Shown piece after piece: positions 62,647 to 64,000 of a stretch of DNA of 64,000 bases. Source of the stretch: Rhizobiaceae bacterium MnEN-MB40S (lineage in GTDB: Bacteria > Pseudomonadota > Alphaproteobacteria > Rhizobiales > Rhizobiaceae); assembly GCA_024343425.1 (NCBI GenBank), contig BRLC01000004.1, positions 1 to 64,000 on the forward strand, written 5' to 3'. Within the stretch, counting starts at the first letter, position 1; the number at the start of each line of letters is the position of its first letter. The position numbers and the translations under genes were made by a program. Under the pieces are notes generated by a model, which did not search any database, was not told where the DNA came from, and saw only the letters and a list, made by a program, of their open reading frames with translations.

Positions 62647-64000
62647 GCTGTTTCTCCAACTTCGGCGGCGACGGACCAGCCGCCATCGGCTTCCAGCGCG
62701 GCGGCTTTCTGGATCAGCGCGCGGCGGTCAATCTTGTTGGTGCCCGCCAGCGGCAGTTCCGCGGCGAAGAGCACACGACGCGGATGCTGATAGGTCGGCC
62801 CGTTCTTCAGGGCGTAATCCTTGACTTCCTGCGTAGTCAGCGACGCGCCCTCGGCCGGCACGATGAAGGCGACCGGCATCTGGCTGCGTTCCTCGTCGGC
62901 CAGCGGCACAACTACGGCCTGGCGGATCTTCGGATGGGTCTCGAGCATCTTTTCGGCCTCGCCCGGATAGATGTTTTCACCCGCGCATACGAACATGTCG
63001 TCGGCCCGGCCGACGAAGAAGTAGAACCCGTTCTCGTCACGGCGCATGACGTCGCCGCTGTAATACCAGCCGTCGCGAAAGACGGAGGCCGTCTTTTCCG
63101 GCATGCCGCGATACCCGGCCATCAGGCTGGGGTTCTTCATCATCAGCACGCCTTCGTCGTCGCTGTCCCCGTCCACCAGCTTCACCATCGAAAGATCGAC
63201 CGGATAACCGAGCGTCACCGGCGGATTGGGCAGGCCGTCGGGGTGAAGACCGAAGATCGCCGGGCCAGCTTCGGTGGTGCCGTAGCCAAAGCCCATGAAG
63301 GCCTTCGGGAAACGGGACTGGATCCGCTGCGCCAGACCCTCCGTCATCGGGGCGGAGCCGAGAAGTATCTTGGTCAGCTTCGAGAAATCGAGGGTTTCGA
63401 GCAGATCCTCGTGCCTCAGAAGCCTCGCGAACATGGTCGGTACTGCGGTCACGCCCGTGACTTCAAATTCGGACAGGTTCTTCAGGTATTTTCTGTCGTC
63501 AAAGCTTGGCATCAGCACTGTCGACGCGTTGTTGGCGAAGGTCGTCTTCAGCGAGAAAAGCCCGTTCATATGAAACAGCGGCTGCGCGATGATGCCCCGC
63601 TCTTCGGGCGTCGCCACGCCTGACGACCGGGCTTCAAGAGCCCAGATCTGAGAATGATGGCTCAGTTCCACGCCCTTCGGCCGGCCCGTGGAGCCGGAGG
63701 TGTAAAGTATCTGCGCTATGTCGTCGGGCGCGACGTCCACCGTTTCGAAGGCCCCGGGCTTGACCACCTCTGCAAATCCGTCAGCCGCATCGCTGTCGAA
63801 GTTCAGATGAGGCATATCCTCAGGAATCAGGCCTGCGCCCATCGTATCGACAAAGGCGAATTCGGTTTCGGAATCCTGCAGAACGAAGCGGATCGTTTCG
63901 GGCGGCTGCTTGGTGTTGACCGGCACCGCGACGAAGCCCGCGCGCATGATCCCGAAATAGCAGGCGGCGTATTCGGCCCTGTTGAGCGACAGGATAGCGA
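62643..64000 (-). CDS. Acyl-CoA synthetase / AMP-dependent ligase (N-terminus beyond right edge)
   Basis: The frame is open to the last base of the window, so 452 residues are visible and roughly the first 50-70 are missing. The edge reads 'LSLNRAEYAACYFGIMRAGFVAVPVNT', typical of the N-terminal subdomain. The P-loop 'YTSGSTGRPKG', 'GYGTTEAG', the hinge 'GRADDMFVCAGENIYPGE' and the catalytic-lysine region 'TNKIDRRAL' identify a CoA ligase of the ANL superfamily. The substrate (fatty, aromatic or other acid) is not apparent. Co-transcribed with the SDR. Confidence 0.93.
   Translation of the reverse strand, partial: AILSLNRAEYAACYFGIMRAGFVAVPVNTKQPPETIRFVLQDSETEFAFVDTMGAGLIPEDMPHLNFDSDAADGFAEVVKPGAFETVDVAPDDIAQILYTSGSTGRPKGVELSHHSQIWALEARSSGVATPEERGIIAQPLFHMNGLFSLKTTFANNASTVLMPSFDDRKYLKNLSEFEVTGVTAVPTMFARLLRHEDLLETLDFSKLTKILLGSAPMTEGLAQRIQSRFPKAFMGFGYGTTEAGPAIFGLHPDGLPNPPVTLGYPVDLSMVKLVDGDSDDEGVLMMKNPSLMAGYRGMPEKTASVFRDGWYYSGDVMRRDENGFYFFVGRADDMFVCAGENIYPGEAEKMLETHPKIRQAVVVPLADEERSQMPVAFIVPAEGASLTTQEVKDYALKNGPTYQHPRRVLFAAELPLAGTNKIDRRALIQKAAALEADGGWSVAAEVGETA

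Overview
The window is about 64 kb of high-GC, densely packed DNA that reads as a chromosome segment of an alphaproteobacterium of the order Hyphomicrobiales (a Rhizobium/Mesorhizobium/Brucella relative). The main evidence is a complete cyclic beta-1,2-glucan locus (a 2843-residue NdvB, the NdvA exporter and an OpgC-type modifying protein) and a type II lumazine synthase under an FMN riboswitch, both typical of that group. The rest is mostly transport-plus-catabolism modules, each with its own IclR, GntR, Lrp or LysR regulator. I see no insertion sequences, prophage, CRISPR arrays, rRNA or tRNA genes. The genus assignment is inference.

Layout. 1-6303 (+): TAXI-type TRAP transporter (binding protein cut by the left edge, fused membrane subunit), IclR regulator, ACMSD-like amidohydrolase, FAD aromatic hydroxylase; probably one operon for uptake and breakdown of an aromatic-type acid. 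6307-14843: a sugar-type ABC importer with Gfo/Idh/MocA dehydrogenase and cupin (minus strand), a GntR/FCD regulator, and a divergent pair homologous to the two halves of the plant antiviral protein Tm-1 (UPF0261 plus TIM barrel). A palindromic GntR-like operator sits between the two arms. 14848-17101: MFS exporter and an AT-rich membrane hypothetical. 17102-21103: Lrp regulator, arginase, ornithine cyclodeaminase and an SLC1/DAACS symporter (arginine to proline). 21107-23708: TPR protein and tandem universal stress protein.

23757-35421 (-): ndvB-ndvA-opgC. 35584-36237: FMN riboswitch and ribH2, with the Shine-Dalgarno held in a near-perfect stem. 36276-38771: META-domain lipobox-free secreted protein and a membrane-bound adenylate cyclase with an extracytoplasmic sensor.

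38826-51602: a branched-chain-amino-acid-type ABC importer (binding protein divergent) continuous with hydantoinase/oxoprolinase A and B, two luciferase-like flavin oxidoreductases, a threonine-synthase-like PLP enzyme and an IclR regulator. Overlapping start/stop codons make most of this one transcript, and it looks like a dedicated pathway for a nitrogen heterocycle or lactam whose substrate is not evident.

51886-59535: CueO-like multicopper oxidase; NitT/TauT-type ABC importer; LysR regulator; divergent formylglycine-type arylsulfatase. Two clear dyads flank the LysR gene, pointing to a sulfate-ester scavenging regulon. 59536-59886 is non-coding and carries four imperfect 22-bp direct repeats. 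59887-64000 (-): a DAO-family amine/amino-acid oxidase, an Lrp regulator, and an SDR dehydrogenase coupled to an acyl-CoA ligase that runs off the right edge.
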